DNA of 64,000 bases from Aromatoleum toluclasticum ATCC 700605 (GTDB lineage Bacteria > Pseudomonadota > Gammaproteobacteria > Burkholderiales > Rhodocyclaceae). The notes beneath the pieces were generated by a model. It saw nothing but the letters and a program-made list of their open reading frames with translations. It was not told where the DNA came from and made no database searches. Where the stretch lies: positions 62,001 through 126,000 of the forward strand of contig NZ_KB899504.1 in the NCBI RefSeq assembly GCF_000378245.1, read 5' to 3'. The first letter of the stretch is position 1. Every line of letters starts with the position of its first letter. The position numbers and the translations under genes were made by a program. Positions 1 to 7,967 of this stretch are shown one piece after another.

Positions 1-1
1 C

Positions 2-1066
2 CGCCTGGAGTTCAAGCGAACGATGATGGACGACATGAACGGCGTCCTCGGCGACACCGTGCTCGTCAACGGCCAGGCGGACGCGGCATTCCGGGTCTCG
101 CCGCGGCCGTGGCGGCTGCGCCTGGTCAACGCGTCGAACGCGCGCATCTACAAGCTCGCCTGGTCCGACGGCCGGCCGATGCGGGTGATCGCGACCGGCA
201 ACGGCCTGCTCTCGGCTGCCGAAGGCGTGCAGACGCGGCCCTACGTCGTGCTCGCACCCTTCGAGCGCATCGAGCTGCTGGAAGATTTCGGCACGCGCCG
301 CGCCGGCAGCGAGGTGGCGCTCGTGAGCCGCGAATTCGCCGGCCCGGGCATGATGGACATGATGGACGGCATGATGGGGCGCGGCGGCCCGGGAGGCATG
401 ATGGGTGGGATGATGGGCGGCGGAATGGGTGGCGGAATGGGTGGCGGAATGGGTGGCGGAATGGGTGGCGGGATGGGTGGCGGGATGGGTGGGATGATGG
501 GCCGCGGCATGGAGGGCATGATGCGCGGCATGATGGGGCCCGCCCAGGGGGAGACGCTGCCGGTCGCGCGTTTCGACGTGGGCACGCAGGCTCGCACTGC
601 CGACGAGGAGCTGCGGCTGCCACCGGCACCCCCGTCGCCGCGGGGAGGGCACGAGCTCCACACCCGGCTCGCCTTCCGCCATATGCGCGGCTTTCTCGAC
701 GGCCGCCGCTTCGAGATGGAAGCGGTCGCCGACGACGAGTGGCTGCCCCTCGACGAGGCCACGGTGTGGACCTTCGCCAACGACGGCGGCCCGATGTCCA
801 TGGCCCATCCCATGCACATCCATGGCGTGCGCTTCCGCCTTCTGGAGCGCAGCCCGGGCGATGCGCCCGCCGACCTGCGCGAGGGGCTGGTTGACGCCGG
901 CTTCAAGGACACCTTCCTGATCTTTCCCGGCGAGCGCGTCCGCCTCGGCGTCGTCCCCACCGAGCCGGGACTGTTCCTGTACCACTGCCACAACCTCGAG
1001 CACGAAGACGGGGGCATGATGCGCAACTGCCGCTTCGACGCGCGCTCGCCGGTCGGTCGGCCATGA
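2..1066 (+). CDS. Multicopper oxidase, C-terminal part (5' end outside window)
   Basis: The open frame runs in from the left edge, so the N-terminal cupredoxin domains are missing. The C-terminal domain is clear: HPMHIHG (around nt 806-826) and YHCHNLEHEDGGMM (around 980-1021) supply the type 1 and trinuclear copper ligands, including the axial Met. Between the domains lies a Met/Gly/Asp-rich insert (nt 350-540) made of GGMG repeats, as in periplasmic Cu(I) oxidases of the CopA/CueO kind, where Met-rich segments bind Cu(I) or Ag(I). Probable role is oxidation of periplasmic Cu(I). The adjacent metal operon supports this. The exact subfamily cannot be fixed without the N terminus. Confidence 0.9.
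   Translation, partial: RLEFKRTMMDDMNGVLGDTVLVNGQADAAFRVSPRPWRLRLVNASNARIYKLAWSDGRPMRVIATGNGLLSAAEGVQTRPYVVLAPFERIELLEDFGTRRAGSEVALVSREFAGPGMMDMMDGMMGRGGPGGMMGGMMGGGMGGGMGGGMGGGMGGGMGGGMGGMMGRGMEGMMRGMMGPAQGETLPVARFDVGTQARTADEELRLPPAPPSPRGGHELHTRLAFRHMRGFLDGRRFEMEAVADDEWLPLDEATVWTFANDGGPMSMAHPMHIHGVRFRLLERSPGDAPADLREGLVDAGFKDTFLIFPGERVRLGVVPTEPGLFLYHCHNLEHEDGGMMRNCRFDARSPVGRP
419..490 (+). repeat. Six 12-nt tandem repeats in the oxidase gene
   Basis: Six consecutive in-frame copies of GGCGGAATGGGT (last two with GGG for GGA) encode Gly-Gly-Met-Gly. They form the core of the Met-rich insert. The array is nearly perfect, so copy number could change by slippage without shifting the frame. Confidence 0.9.
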
Positions 1067-1145
1067 GCGCCCCCGCCCGGCCGCCCGAAGGGGGCGCTCT
1101 TCCTCCCCCGGGGAGGATGTCGCGCAGCGACAGGAGGGTGGTCCA

Positions 1146-1658
1146 GTGAGCGCGACCCGATCGTTGCACACGGTGTCCGGCCGCACCTTGCGGGTGCTCG
1201 GCGCCTGGCTGCTGGCATCCCTCGTGCTCCACCTCGGCTGGGAGATCGCCCAGCTACCCTTGTACACGCTTTGGCGCGAGGAGAGCCCGGCGTACATCGC
1301 CTGGGCGGTGGTCCACTGCACCGCGGGCGACGGTCTGATCGCGTTGGGCACCTATGCGGTGACAAGCATCTGGCTGCGCGGCGTCTGCTGGCCCTGGGAG
1401 TCGCCGGGCCGCGGCCTGTTCGTGCTGTGGGCGAGCGGACTCGCCTGGACGGCCTTCAGCGAGTGGCGTCACGTGCAAGATCTTGGCTCGTGGGCTTACA
1501 CCGAGTCGATGCCGACGCTGGCCGGGATCGGTCTCGCGCCGCTCGCGCAATGGGTGATCGTGCCAGGACTGGCGTTGTGGTCCCTACGGGTATGGCATCC
1601 GGAGCGCGCATCCGGAGGACCCAGGGAGCCGACCGGTGACAAAGACCGGCTTCGATGA
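1146..1658 (+). CDS. Membrane protein of unknown function next to multicopper oxidase
   Basis: The start is GTG at 1146, with a strong AGGAGG ribosome site at 1132-1137. The 170-residue product has about four hydrophobic segments (roughly residues 17-35, 45-65, 75-100 and 125-150) and a charged, Pro-rich tail. No catalytic motif or known domain was recognised. It lies 80 bases after the oxidase and probably shares its transcript, so a role in the same metal-handling envelope system is plausible but only inferred. Confidence 0.7.
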   Translation: MSATRSLHTVSGRTLRVLGAWLLASLVLHLGWEIAQLPLYTLWREESPAYIAWAVVHCTAGDGLIALGTYAVTSIWLRGVCWPWESPGRGLFVLWASGLAWTAFSEWRHVQDLGSWAYTESMPTLAGIGLAPLAQWVIVPGLALWSLRVWHPERASGGPREPTGDKDRLR

Positions 1659-1851
1659 GGCGCGGCCGATCCGACGGGTCGGACACTGATCGTAGAGACG
1701 ACTTGGCCGGGGAACGGCGAGTTGGCTTCGAACTGCGCCGGGGCGGGTGTCGAGGATCAGGCGCTTCGCGCCGCAGGGCTCGGCCAAGCCTAGCCATGAT
1801 CCCGGCGAGGGACGCCGGCCCCTCGCCGGAAACGCCTCGACGCAATGGCTC

Positions 1852-1883
1852 TTGACATTGGACCATGCTCCAAGGTTTACGCT
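1852..1883 (+). promoter_or_regulatory. MerR-type promoter/operator of the metal operon
   Basis: A -35 box TTGACA (1852-1857) and a -10 box TACGCT (1878-1883) are separated by 20 bases. The spacer holds the imperfect dyad TTGGACCATGCTCCAA (1858-1873). Over-long spacers with a central dyad are the signature of MerR-family activators, which untwist the promoter when metal is bound. The likely regulator is the MerR protein encoded ten genes downstream at 11421. The operon begins 67 bases past the -10. Confidence 0.85.
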
Positions 1884-1950
1884 GAACGCGATTTGGTAAA
1901 GGCGACGCCGAAGAAATCGGCATGTCGCTGCTCGCACGAAAGGCTGAACC

Positions 1951-2172
1951 ATGACCACCCTCATTGACTTCCAGGTGATCGGCGACGAGAAGATCCATTG
2001 CTCGGGCTGCGAGACGCGGATCGGCTTTGCACTGCGCCGCCTTCCCGGCGTTCGCGACGTACAGGCCAGCGCGAATACGCAACGGATTGCGGTGAGCATC
2101 GATCCCGAGGCGGTCAGCGCCGACGAGGTGCGCGCTCGCCTGCAGGCGCTCGGCTACGAGGTGGCTTCATGA
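1951..2172 (+). CDS. HMA-domain metallochaperone-like protein (73 aa)
   Basis: This single-domain heavy-metal-associated protein has the metal loop HCSGCE near residues 16-21 and the usual beta-alpha-beta-beta-alpha-beta pattern ending in LGYEV. Such proteins bind a soft metal ion through the two Cys and pass it to a P1B ATPase. It is the first gene after the MerR-type promoter, and its stop overlaps the ATPase start (ATGA, 2169-2172), which implies coupled translation and a shared task. Confidence 0.9.
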   Translation: MTTLIDFQVIGDEKIHCSGCETRIGFALRRLPGVRDVQASANTQRIAVSIDPEAVSADEVRARLQALGYEVAS

Positions 2173-4514
2173 CGCGCGGCGCGACACACCCTCGCGGCGG
2201 TTCGAACGATCCGCAGGCGCGAAGCAACGCCGCCGATGCGTACATCCAGCCGGATGGAACCGCCAAGATCCAGTTGAAGATCGGCGGCATGGCCTGCTCC
2301 TTCTGTGTCGCCAGCATCACCAAGGCGCTCGGGCGCATGGACGGGGTGCGTGGCGTCAACGTGAACCTGGCGCACGAAGAGACGCTGATCCGCTACGAGC
2401 CGGCCAAGGTCACCCCGACACGATTGAAGGAAACGCTGCTCGACCTGGGCTACACCGTGCGCGACGCCGGCCAGGCGCGCGGCTTTGAGGAGGAAGAAGC
2501 AGAGCTGCGAGCTCAGCGGGAGAACCTGCTGACGGCAGCCGGCTTCACCGCCATCTCGCTCGCCGCGATGTCGCTGATGTGGCTCGACCTGCTGCCGCCG
2601 CAAGGCATGGCGGCGCTGTACTGGCTCATGCCCATCCTCGCGCTGTCGACCGTCTTCGGCCCGGGTTGGCACATCCTGACGATGGCCTGGGCGAGCCTCA
2701 CGCGCGGCATCCTGAATCAGCACGTGCTGCTGGAATTCGGCGCCTTCGCCGGCCTCATCGGCGGCTTTCTGGGCTACGTCCTGCCCGCCTTCCCGCTGCC
2801 GGACTTCCTCGGCGTGGCGGTCTTCGTCACCACCTATCACATTCTCTCCGGCTACGTCTCGCTGCTGGTGCGCACCCGCGCCTCCCAGGCAGTGCGCAAG
2901 CTGCTCGCGCTCGTGCCCCCAACCGCGCGCGTCGTGCGCGACGGACGCGAGGCGGAGGTACCGATCGAGGACGTCCGGCCGGGAGACTTGGTGCGGGTGC
3001 GGCCGGGCGAATCGATCCCGGTGGACGGCGAGGTCGTCGAAGGCGCCTCCAGTGTCGACGAGAGCCTGGTGACCGGAGAATCCATTCCCGAAGAAAAGCT
3101 GCCCGGCGCTGCGGTGATCGGCGGATCCATCAACCAGTACGGCACGCTGCTCGTCCGCGTGACGAAAGTCGGCGAGGAGAGCTTCCTCAATCAGGTGGCC
3201 CGGCAGGTCGAAGAGGCGCGGGCGCTCAAGCCCGGCATCCTGGTCCTGGTCGATCGCGTCCTGCAGGTCTATGTGCCGGCCGTGCTGCTCGCCGCCGGCG
3301 CGGCGGTGCTGGCGTGGACGCTGGGCGCGTGGGCCCTGACCGGCACGGCCGACTGGACGCGCGCCATCTTCGCCGGCCTGGCCGTGCTCGTCATGGGCTA
3401 TCCCTGCGCCCTGGGCATGGCCACACCGCTGGCGATGATCCGCGGCGGCGGCATGGCCGCCGAGCGCGGGATCCTGATGCGCTCGGCCGAAGCCTTCCAG
3501 GCGCTGAAGGATGTCAGACGGGTGGTGTTCGACAAGACCGGCACCCTCACCCGGGGCAAACCCGCCGTGATCGAGATCGTCGCCCTCGCCGAACATTGCG
3601 CGCATGACGGGCAGAACTTTCATGAAGCGCTGCGTCTGGCAGCCGCCGCGGAGACCGCATCGGAACATCCGCTGGCGCGGGCCATGGTGGCCGCTGCACA
3701 GGCACAAGCGCTGTCGCTACCCAAGGCCGATGACTTCGAGGCTGCGCCGGGCCGTGGCGTCACCGCCACCGTGGCGGCGCACCGGGTGGCGGTCGGCAGT
3801 CCGGCGTTCGTCACCGCCTCCGGCGCCGACATGACATCGGCGAACGACCGCATTCGGTCCCTGCAGGAGGCAGGCAACACGGTCATCGCGCTGGCGGTGG
3901 ACGGTGAGCTCCGGGCCCTGTTTGCGATCGCCGACGAGATCAAGCCCGACGCCCGCGAGGCGATCCTGCGCCTGCGCGAGGCAGGCCTGGAGCCCTTCAT
4001 GCTCACCGGCGACAACCATCGCACGGCGCGGGCGGTGGCTTCGAGCGTGGGCATCGACGAGTACCGCGCCGAGGTCCTGCCCCAGGGCAAAGCGGACGTG
4101 GTCCGCGAGCTGCAGCGACAGGGGCAGCGCGTTGCCATGGTGGGCGACGGCATCAACGACGCGCCCGCCCTGATGCAGGCGGATGTCGGCATCGCCATCG
4201 GCGCCGGCACCGATATCGCCATCGAATCGGCGGACGTGGTGCTGGTCGGCGAGCGCCTGGGCGCGGTAGGGGACGCCTACCACATCGGCAAGGCCTCCTA
4301 CCGCAAGACGGTGCAGAACCTGTTGCTCGCCTTCGCCTTCAACGGAATCGGCATCCCGCTGGCGACGACCGGCCTGGTCCATCCCGTGTGGGCGATGATC
4401 GCCATGGCGGCCAGCGTCAGCGCCGTCCTCACCAACTCGTTCGCCGGGCGGCTGCTGCCCACGCTGCGCCGACGCCGATTACTCCCATCGATCGGAGATC
4501 CTCATGAAGCGTAA
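2169..4514 (+). CDS. Heavy-metal P1B-type ATPase with YPC motif
   Basis: The ATG at 2169 overlaps the preceding stop and gives 781 residues; the open frame extends further upstream but that part is out-of-frame HMA gene. Order of elements: an N-terminal HMA domain with CSFC (43-46), TGES (302-305), the membrane metal motif YPC (411-413) in place of the usual CPC, DKTGTLT with phosphorylated Asp455, SEHPL, and GDGIND (659-664). It should export a soft metal across the inner membrane. The YPC motif and the non-canonical last helices (FNGIG, SVSAVLTNS) make copper specificity uncertain. Confidence 0.93.
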   Translation: MTRGATHPRGGSNDPQARSNAADAYIQPDGTAKIQLKIGGMACSFCVASITKALGRMDGVRGVNVNLAHEETLIRYEPAKVTPTRLKETLLDLGYTVRDAGQARGFEEEEAELRAQRENLLTAAGFTAISLAAMSLMWLDLLPPQGMAALYWLMPILALSTVFGPGWHILTMAWASLTRGILNQHVLLEFGAFAGLIGGFLGYVLPAFPLPDFLGVAVFVTTYHILSGYVSLLVRTRASQAVRKLLALVPPTARVVRDGREAEVPIEDVRPGDLVRVRPGESIPVDGEVVEGASSVDESLVTGESIPEEKLPGAAVIGGSINQYGTLLVRVTKVGEESFLNQVARQVEEARALKPGILVLVDRVLQVYVPAVLLAAGAAVLAWTLGAWALTGTADWTRAIFAGLAVLVMGYPCALGMATPLAMIRGGGMAAERGILMRSAEAFQALKDVRRVVFDKTGTLTRGKPAVIEIVALAEHCAHDGQNFHEALRLAAAAETASEHPLARAMVAAAQAQALSLPKADDFEAAPGRGVTATVAAHRVAVGSPAFVTASGADMTSANDRIRSLQEAGNTVIALAVDGELRALFAIADEIKPDAREAILRLREAGLEPFMLTGDNHRTARAVASSVGIDEYRAEVLPQGKADVVRELQRQGQRVAMVGDGINDAPALMQADVGIAIGAGTDIAIESADVVLVGERLGAVGDAYHIGKASYRKTVQNLLLAFAFNGIGIPLATTGLVHPVWAMIAMAASVSAVLTNSFAGRLLPTLRRRRLLPSIGDPHEA

Positions 4515-5010
4515 CCTGCTCGTCACCGGCCTGGTGGCCGTGATCATCGCCGGCTTCGTGCTGGCGGCGAGGTTCTGGACCGGCTCGGTGGTACCACCGG
4601 TCGACGGCTATATGGAAGGCCGGAACATCCGGTTCATCCATACGGAAGCCTCCGATGCGCAGGTCGCGCAGCTGCTGACCAAAATGAAAGGCTCGCCGGT
4701 TCTGGTGGTGCCCTCGCTGGCACAGGCGCCGCAACAGATGCTCGCCAACGTGTACGTGTTCAAGAACGGCATCGCGGGCGGCGGGCCGCTCGACTTCCAG
4801 CCCGACGTGTTCGACAGTCCGCCCGGTACGGAGGGTTACCGGCCCCTGCGCCGGCTCAACCTGGTGACCTGGAAGAACCCGCAAGCGGCACGCGAATTCA
4901 GGACGGCCGCCGAAGTGAGGGAAGCCCTTGCCCAGGGCGAGATCACCATCGAGCAACCGGGGGTGGTGGTCAACATGCCCCTGCTCACCTGGCCCGGCGG
5001 GCACCGCTGA
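4504..5010 (+). CDS. Membrane-anchored periplasmic protein of unknown function
   Basis: The product has 168 residues with an N-terminal signal anchor (about residues 5-24) followed by a soluble, mixed alpha/beta periplasmic part without Cys. The start lies inside the ATPase 3' end (11-base overlap) after a GGAG at 4494-4497, so it is translated with it. No catalytic motif was recognised. Its place between the ATPase and a Ccd-like protein suggests periplasmic handling of the exported metal, which is inference. Confidence 0.75.
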   Translation: MKRNLLVTGLVAVIIAGFVLAARFWTGSVVPPVDGYMEGRNIRFIHTEASDAQVAQLLTKMKGSPVLVVPSLAQAPQQMLANVYVFKNGIAGGGPLDFQPDVFDSPPGTEGYRPLRRLNLVTWKNPQAAREFRTAAEVREALAQGEITIEQPGVVVNMPLLTWPGGHR

Positions 5011-5013
5011 GTC

Positions 5014-5685
5014 ATGGAAACACTGCTGCTGCCCACTTTGCTACCCATTGGCCTGGGCCTGCTGGGCTTCGTCGAGCCCTGCACCATGGGTTCGAATCTG
5101 CTCCTGATCAAGCACCTGGAGCGGCGCACTCAGTGCGACCGCCTGGCGCAAATGCTGGTCTATGCCGCCACCCGGGCGCTGTTCATGGGCGTGCTGGGCG
5201 CCGCAGCGGCGCTGATCGGTGCGCGCTTTTTCGGCCTGCAGCGCGTCTTGTGGGTCGGGCTGGGCGCGCTCTATCTGGGTTTCGGCCTGCTGTATCTCGC
5301 CGGCCGGCAGGGGTGGCTGATGGTTCGCGTGGGTCCGCTGCTGTCGCGCGCCTCGGGAGCGCGCGGATCGGCCGCATTGGGCCTGCTGTTCGGACTCAAC
5401 GTGCCGGCCTGCGCCGTGCCGCTCGTCGTCGTGCTGCTCGGCGTCAGCGCCAGCCAGACCGCCGGCGGCGATGCCCCAGTGCGCGGCTTCGTGTCGCTGC
5501 TGCTGTTTGGCCTGGCGCTGTCCTTGCCGCTGCTGCTGGCAGTGCTGTGGCCGCCGGCACGACGCGCGCTGGACGCGCTGGCGGGCCTGGCCGTGCGTTT
5601 GCCCCGTTGGACCGGCGTGACGTTGGCCGGGCTCGGGCTGTGGTCGATCGGCTTCGGTTTGCTGGCCCGCCTGCCGGCGGCGTAG
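5014..5685 (+). CDS. CcdA/DsbD-like membrane protein
   Basis: This 223-residue polytopic protein has about six helices. Two conserved Cys sit in the typical places, after EP in the first helix (C23, FVEPC) and in the fourth (C133, NVPAC), as in the CcdA/DsbD transmembrane domain that carries reducing equivalents from the cytoplasm to periplasmic thiols. It starts 3 bases after the previous stop. In this operon it may keep periplasmic metal-binding Cys reduced, for example the CPFC of the next gene product. Confidence 0.82.
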   Translation: METLLLPTLLPIGLGLLGFVEPCTMGSNLLLIKHLERRTQCDRLAQMLVYAATRALFMGVLGAAAALIGARFFGLQRVLWVGLGALYLGFGLLYLAGRQGWLMVRVGPLLSRASGARGSAALGLLFGLNVPACAVPLVVVLLGVSASQTAGGDAPVRGFVSLLLFGLALSLPLLLAVLWPPARRALDALAGLAVRLPRWTGVTLAGLGLWSIGFGLLARLPAA

Positions 5686-5729
5686 GTCCTCTTTCATATC
5701 GCATCGACATGACCACAAGGAGTCTCATC

Positions 5730-6065
5730 GTGAAACGGCTAGTGCACATCGTAGTTCTCGCGTTAGGTCTGACGCTGGGGATAGCGCCCGCCATGGCCGC
5801 GCCCCAGGCCTACAAGCTGCGCGTCGACGGGCTGGCGTGCCCGTTCTGCGCCTACGGCATCGAGAAGAAACTGGGCGCGGTCAAAGGCGTCGAGCGCATC
5901 GAGGTCGATATTGCCAGCGGCACCGTCGCCGTGACCATGGCCGAGGGCGCTACGCTGGACGAGGAAGCGGCGAAAAAGGCCGTCAAGGAGGCCGGGTTCA
6001 GCCTGCGCAGCTTCGAGCCGGTTCCCACCACCCCGCAAGGCACCGCCGGGGGGCAAGCGAAATGA
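5730..6065 (+). CDS. Secreted HMA-domain protein
   Basis: The GTG at 5730 is preferred over the ATG at 5709 because AAGGAG (5717-5722) lies 7 bases before it and the protein then begins with a normal signal peptide ending AMAAP. The mature part is one HMA domain with the metal loop CPFC, so the metallochaperone fold is in the periplasm, where MerP-type proteins work. It overlaps the next gene by four bases (ATGA) and follows a Ccd-like gene that could reduce its Cys pair. Confidence 0.85.
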   Translation: MKRLVHIVVLALGLTLGIAPAMAAPQAYKLRVDGLACPFCAYGIEKKLGAVKGVERIEVDIASGTVAVTMAEGATLDEEAAKKAVKEAGFSLRSFEPVPTTPQGTAGGQAK

Positions 6066-6955
6066 AGACCATGGCGAAGGCAGCGTTGGCCACCTTGTGT
6101 CTTTCGGCCGCAACCGCCTGGAGCGCGCCGATCACCTTCAACACGGCACTGCCGGTGCACGAGGGCGGCTGGGTGCTGCGCGAGCAGCTCGTCTTCATGA
6201 AGATTGCCGACGATTCCACGCCGGCCCGGCGTGACATGGAAGTGAGCGGCCTGGTGTCGGTGCTGGGCTATGGCGTGACCCGCGACTTCGCGCTGTTCGG
6301 CATGCTGCCCTATTTTGATAAACGTCTCGACATACGCATGGGCGGGCAGGACATAACCCGCAGCAAACAGGGATTGGGCGATCTCACCGTGTTGGGCCGC
6401 TACACCGCGTACCAGCACGACGCGCCTGGGCGCACCTTGCGTATCACGCCGTTTCTGGGCGTGAAGGTGCCGACCGGCGACGATGACACGCATGACCGTC
6501 TGGGACGTCTGCCGCCCCAACTCCAGCCCGGCTCCGGCTCGTGGGATGCGCTCGTCGGTGCCGTGCTCACCTGGCAGACCCTCGATTTTCAGATCGACAG
6601 CCAGCTGAGCTACAAGGCCAACCGGGAAGCCAACGGCTTCGAGGCAGGCGACGTTGCCGCCCTCGACGCCTCGCTTCAGTACCGCCTGTGGCCGCGCAGT
6701 CTGGGCGGCGGCGTTCCCGCCTTTCTCTATGGCATGCTCGAAGCCAATCTGGTTCATTCCGCCAAGGACCGCATCGGCGGCGTCGACGATCCGAATTCGG
6801 GGGGAACGACGCTGTTCATCACGCCCGGGCTGCAGTACGTAACGAAGAAATGGATCGCCGAAGCGGGCGTTCAGGTCCCGGTCATCCAGCATCTCCACGG
6901 CACGGCGCTCGAGAGCGATTACGTCCTCACCGCCGGCGTTCGCATCAACTTCTGA
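6062..6955 (+). CDS. Outer-membrane-type beta-barrel protein (transporter-like)
   Basis: The product has 297 residues with a signal peptide (cleavage near AWSAP). The mature part is rich in alternating hydrophobic strands (LGRYTAYQ, LRITPFLGVKVP, FLYGMLEANLV) and ends in Phe (GVRINF), the usual terminal signal of outer-membrane barrels. It resembles the family annotated as phenol meta-degradation/putative transporter barrels often found in metal clusters. Its start overlaps the HMA gene stop. It could be the outer-membrane exit of the system, which is inference. Confidence 0.75.
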   Translation: MKTMAKAALATLCLSAATAWSAPITFNTALPVHEGGWVLREQLVFMKIADDSTPARRDMEVSGLVSVLGYGVTRDFALFGMLPYFDKRLDIRMGGQDITRSKQGLGDLTVLGRYTAYQHDAPGRTLRITPFLGVKVPTGDDDTHDRLGRLPPQLQPGSGSWDALVGAVLTWQTLDFQIDSQLSYKANREANGFEAGDVAALDASLQYRLWPRSLGGGVPAFLYGMLEANLVHSAKDRIGGVDDPNSGGTTLFITPGLQYVTKKWIAEAGVQVPVIQHLHGTALESDYVLTAGVRINF

Positions 6956-6963
6956 GGCGTCCC

Positions 6964-7962
6964 ATGCAGCGTCGGCAGCTTCGATCCGTAATCAAGTGGG
7001 GCAGAAACCTCATGCTCGTACTGATCGCGCTGATCGCCGCCGGCTGGCTGGCGTTCGTTCCCTCTGCCCAGGAGCCACCCTACGAATTCGTCTCCACCTG
7101 GGGGGACAAGGGCAGCGCGCCCGGCCAGTTCGACGATCCGACCGGGATCGCGGTGGCCAATGACGAAGTGTTCGTCGCCGACTCCCGCAACGGCCGCATC
7201 CAGGTCTTCGATCTCGACGGCCGCCACAAGCGCCAGTTCGGCGCGCCGGGCAGCGGTCCCGGCCAGCTCGGCCGTCCCATGAACCTGAGGGTCCACGACG
7301 GGCGGCTCTACGTCGCCGAGTACTTCAACGACCGCATCCAGGTTTTCGGCCTCGACGGGACCCCGCAGCGGACCATAGGGAAGCCGGGGAACGGACCGGG
7401 CGAATTCAGTGCGCCAGGCGGCGTAACGGTCGCGCCGAACGGCGACCTGCTGGTCACGGACTTCTACAATCAGCGCATCCAGCAGCTCACGGCGAACGGC
7501 AGCTTTGTCCGCCAGTGGGGAACGACGGGACAGATCGGCATCCGCGGCGGCGAGCTCAACTATCCCACGGACGCGGCTGTCGGCCCCGACGGGACGCTCT
7601 TCGTGGCCGACGGCTACAACGACCGCATCCAGGCCTTCGCCCCGGACGGCACGCTGCTGCGCAAGTGGGGCGGCCCGTTCGCGATCAACATCTTCGGCCC
7701 GTTCAACGGCTGGTTCGCCACGGTGACCAACGTGACGGTCGATGGCCAAGGCCACGTATTCGCCGCCGACTTCTACAACCACCGCATCCAGAAATTCGCG
7801 CCGGACGGCACGTTTCTCGTGAGCTTCGGCGCGAAAGGGGGCGGCCCGGGTCAGTTCAATTACGCCATCGCCGCCGCCGTGGCCGATGACGGAACCGTCT
7901 TCGTGGTCGACTTCGGCAACAACCGCGTCCAGAAGTGGCACCAGGCCGCGAGCGGGGGCTGA
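6964..7962 (+). CDS. Membrane-anchored six-bladed NHL propeller
   Basis: The product has 332 residues. An N-terminal anchor (about 15-33) is followed by six NHL repeats, each ending in a pattern such as VFVADSRNGRIQVF, LYVAEYFNDRIQVF or VFAADFYNHRIQKF, which makes a closed six-bladed beta-propeller in the periplasm. NHL propellers bind partners and are not usually enzymes by themselves. It lies between the outer-membrane protein and the ABC permeases and probably acts as an adaptor, but no direct evidence for a partner is visible. Confidence 0.85.
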   Translation: MQRRQLRSVIKWGRNLMLVLIALIAAGWLAFVPSAQEPPYEFVSTWGDKGSAPGQFDDPTGIAVANDEVFVADSRNGRIQVFDLDGRHKRQFGAPGSGPGQLGRPMNLRVHDGRLYVAEYFNDRIQVFGLDGTPQRTIGKPGNGPGEFSAPGGVTVAPNGDLLVTDFYNQRIQQLTANGSFVRQWGTTGQIGIRGGELNYPTDAAVGPDGTLFVADGYNDRIQAFAPDGTLLRKWGGPFAINIFGPFNGWFATVTNVTVDGQGHVFAADFYNHRIQKFAPDGTFLVSFGAKGGGPGQFNYAIAAAVADDGTVFVVDFGNNRVQKWHQAASGG

Positions 7963-7967
7963 CGGCC

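Noticed and set aside
419-490. CRISPR-like repeats
   Set aside because: The repeats are adjacent 12-nt units without spacers and code for GGMG in frame.
126-1365. Long minus-strand frames opposite the multicopper oxidase
   Set aside because: They consist of Pro/Arg/Ser-rich translation of the complement of a high-GC gene with clear copper motifs, and have no ribosome sites.
2002-2168. Upstream extension of the P1B ATPase to 1998
   Set aside because: The added part overlaps the HMA gene in another frame and lacks homology; the ATG at 2169 with stop overlap fits better.
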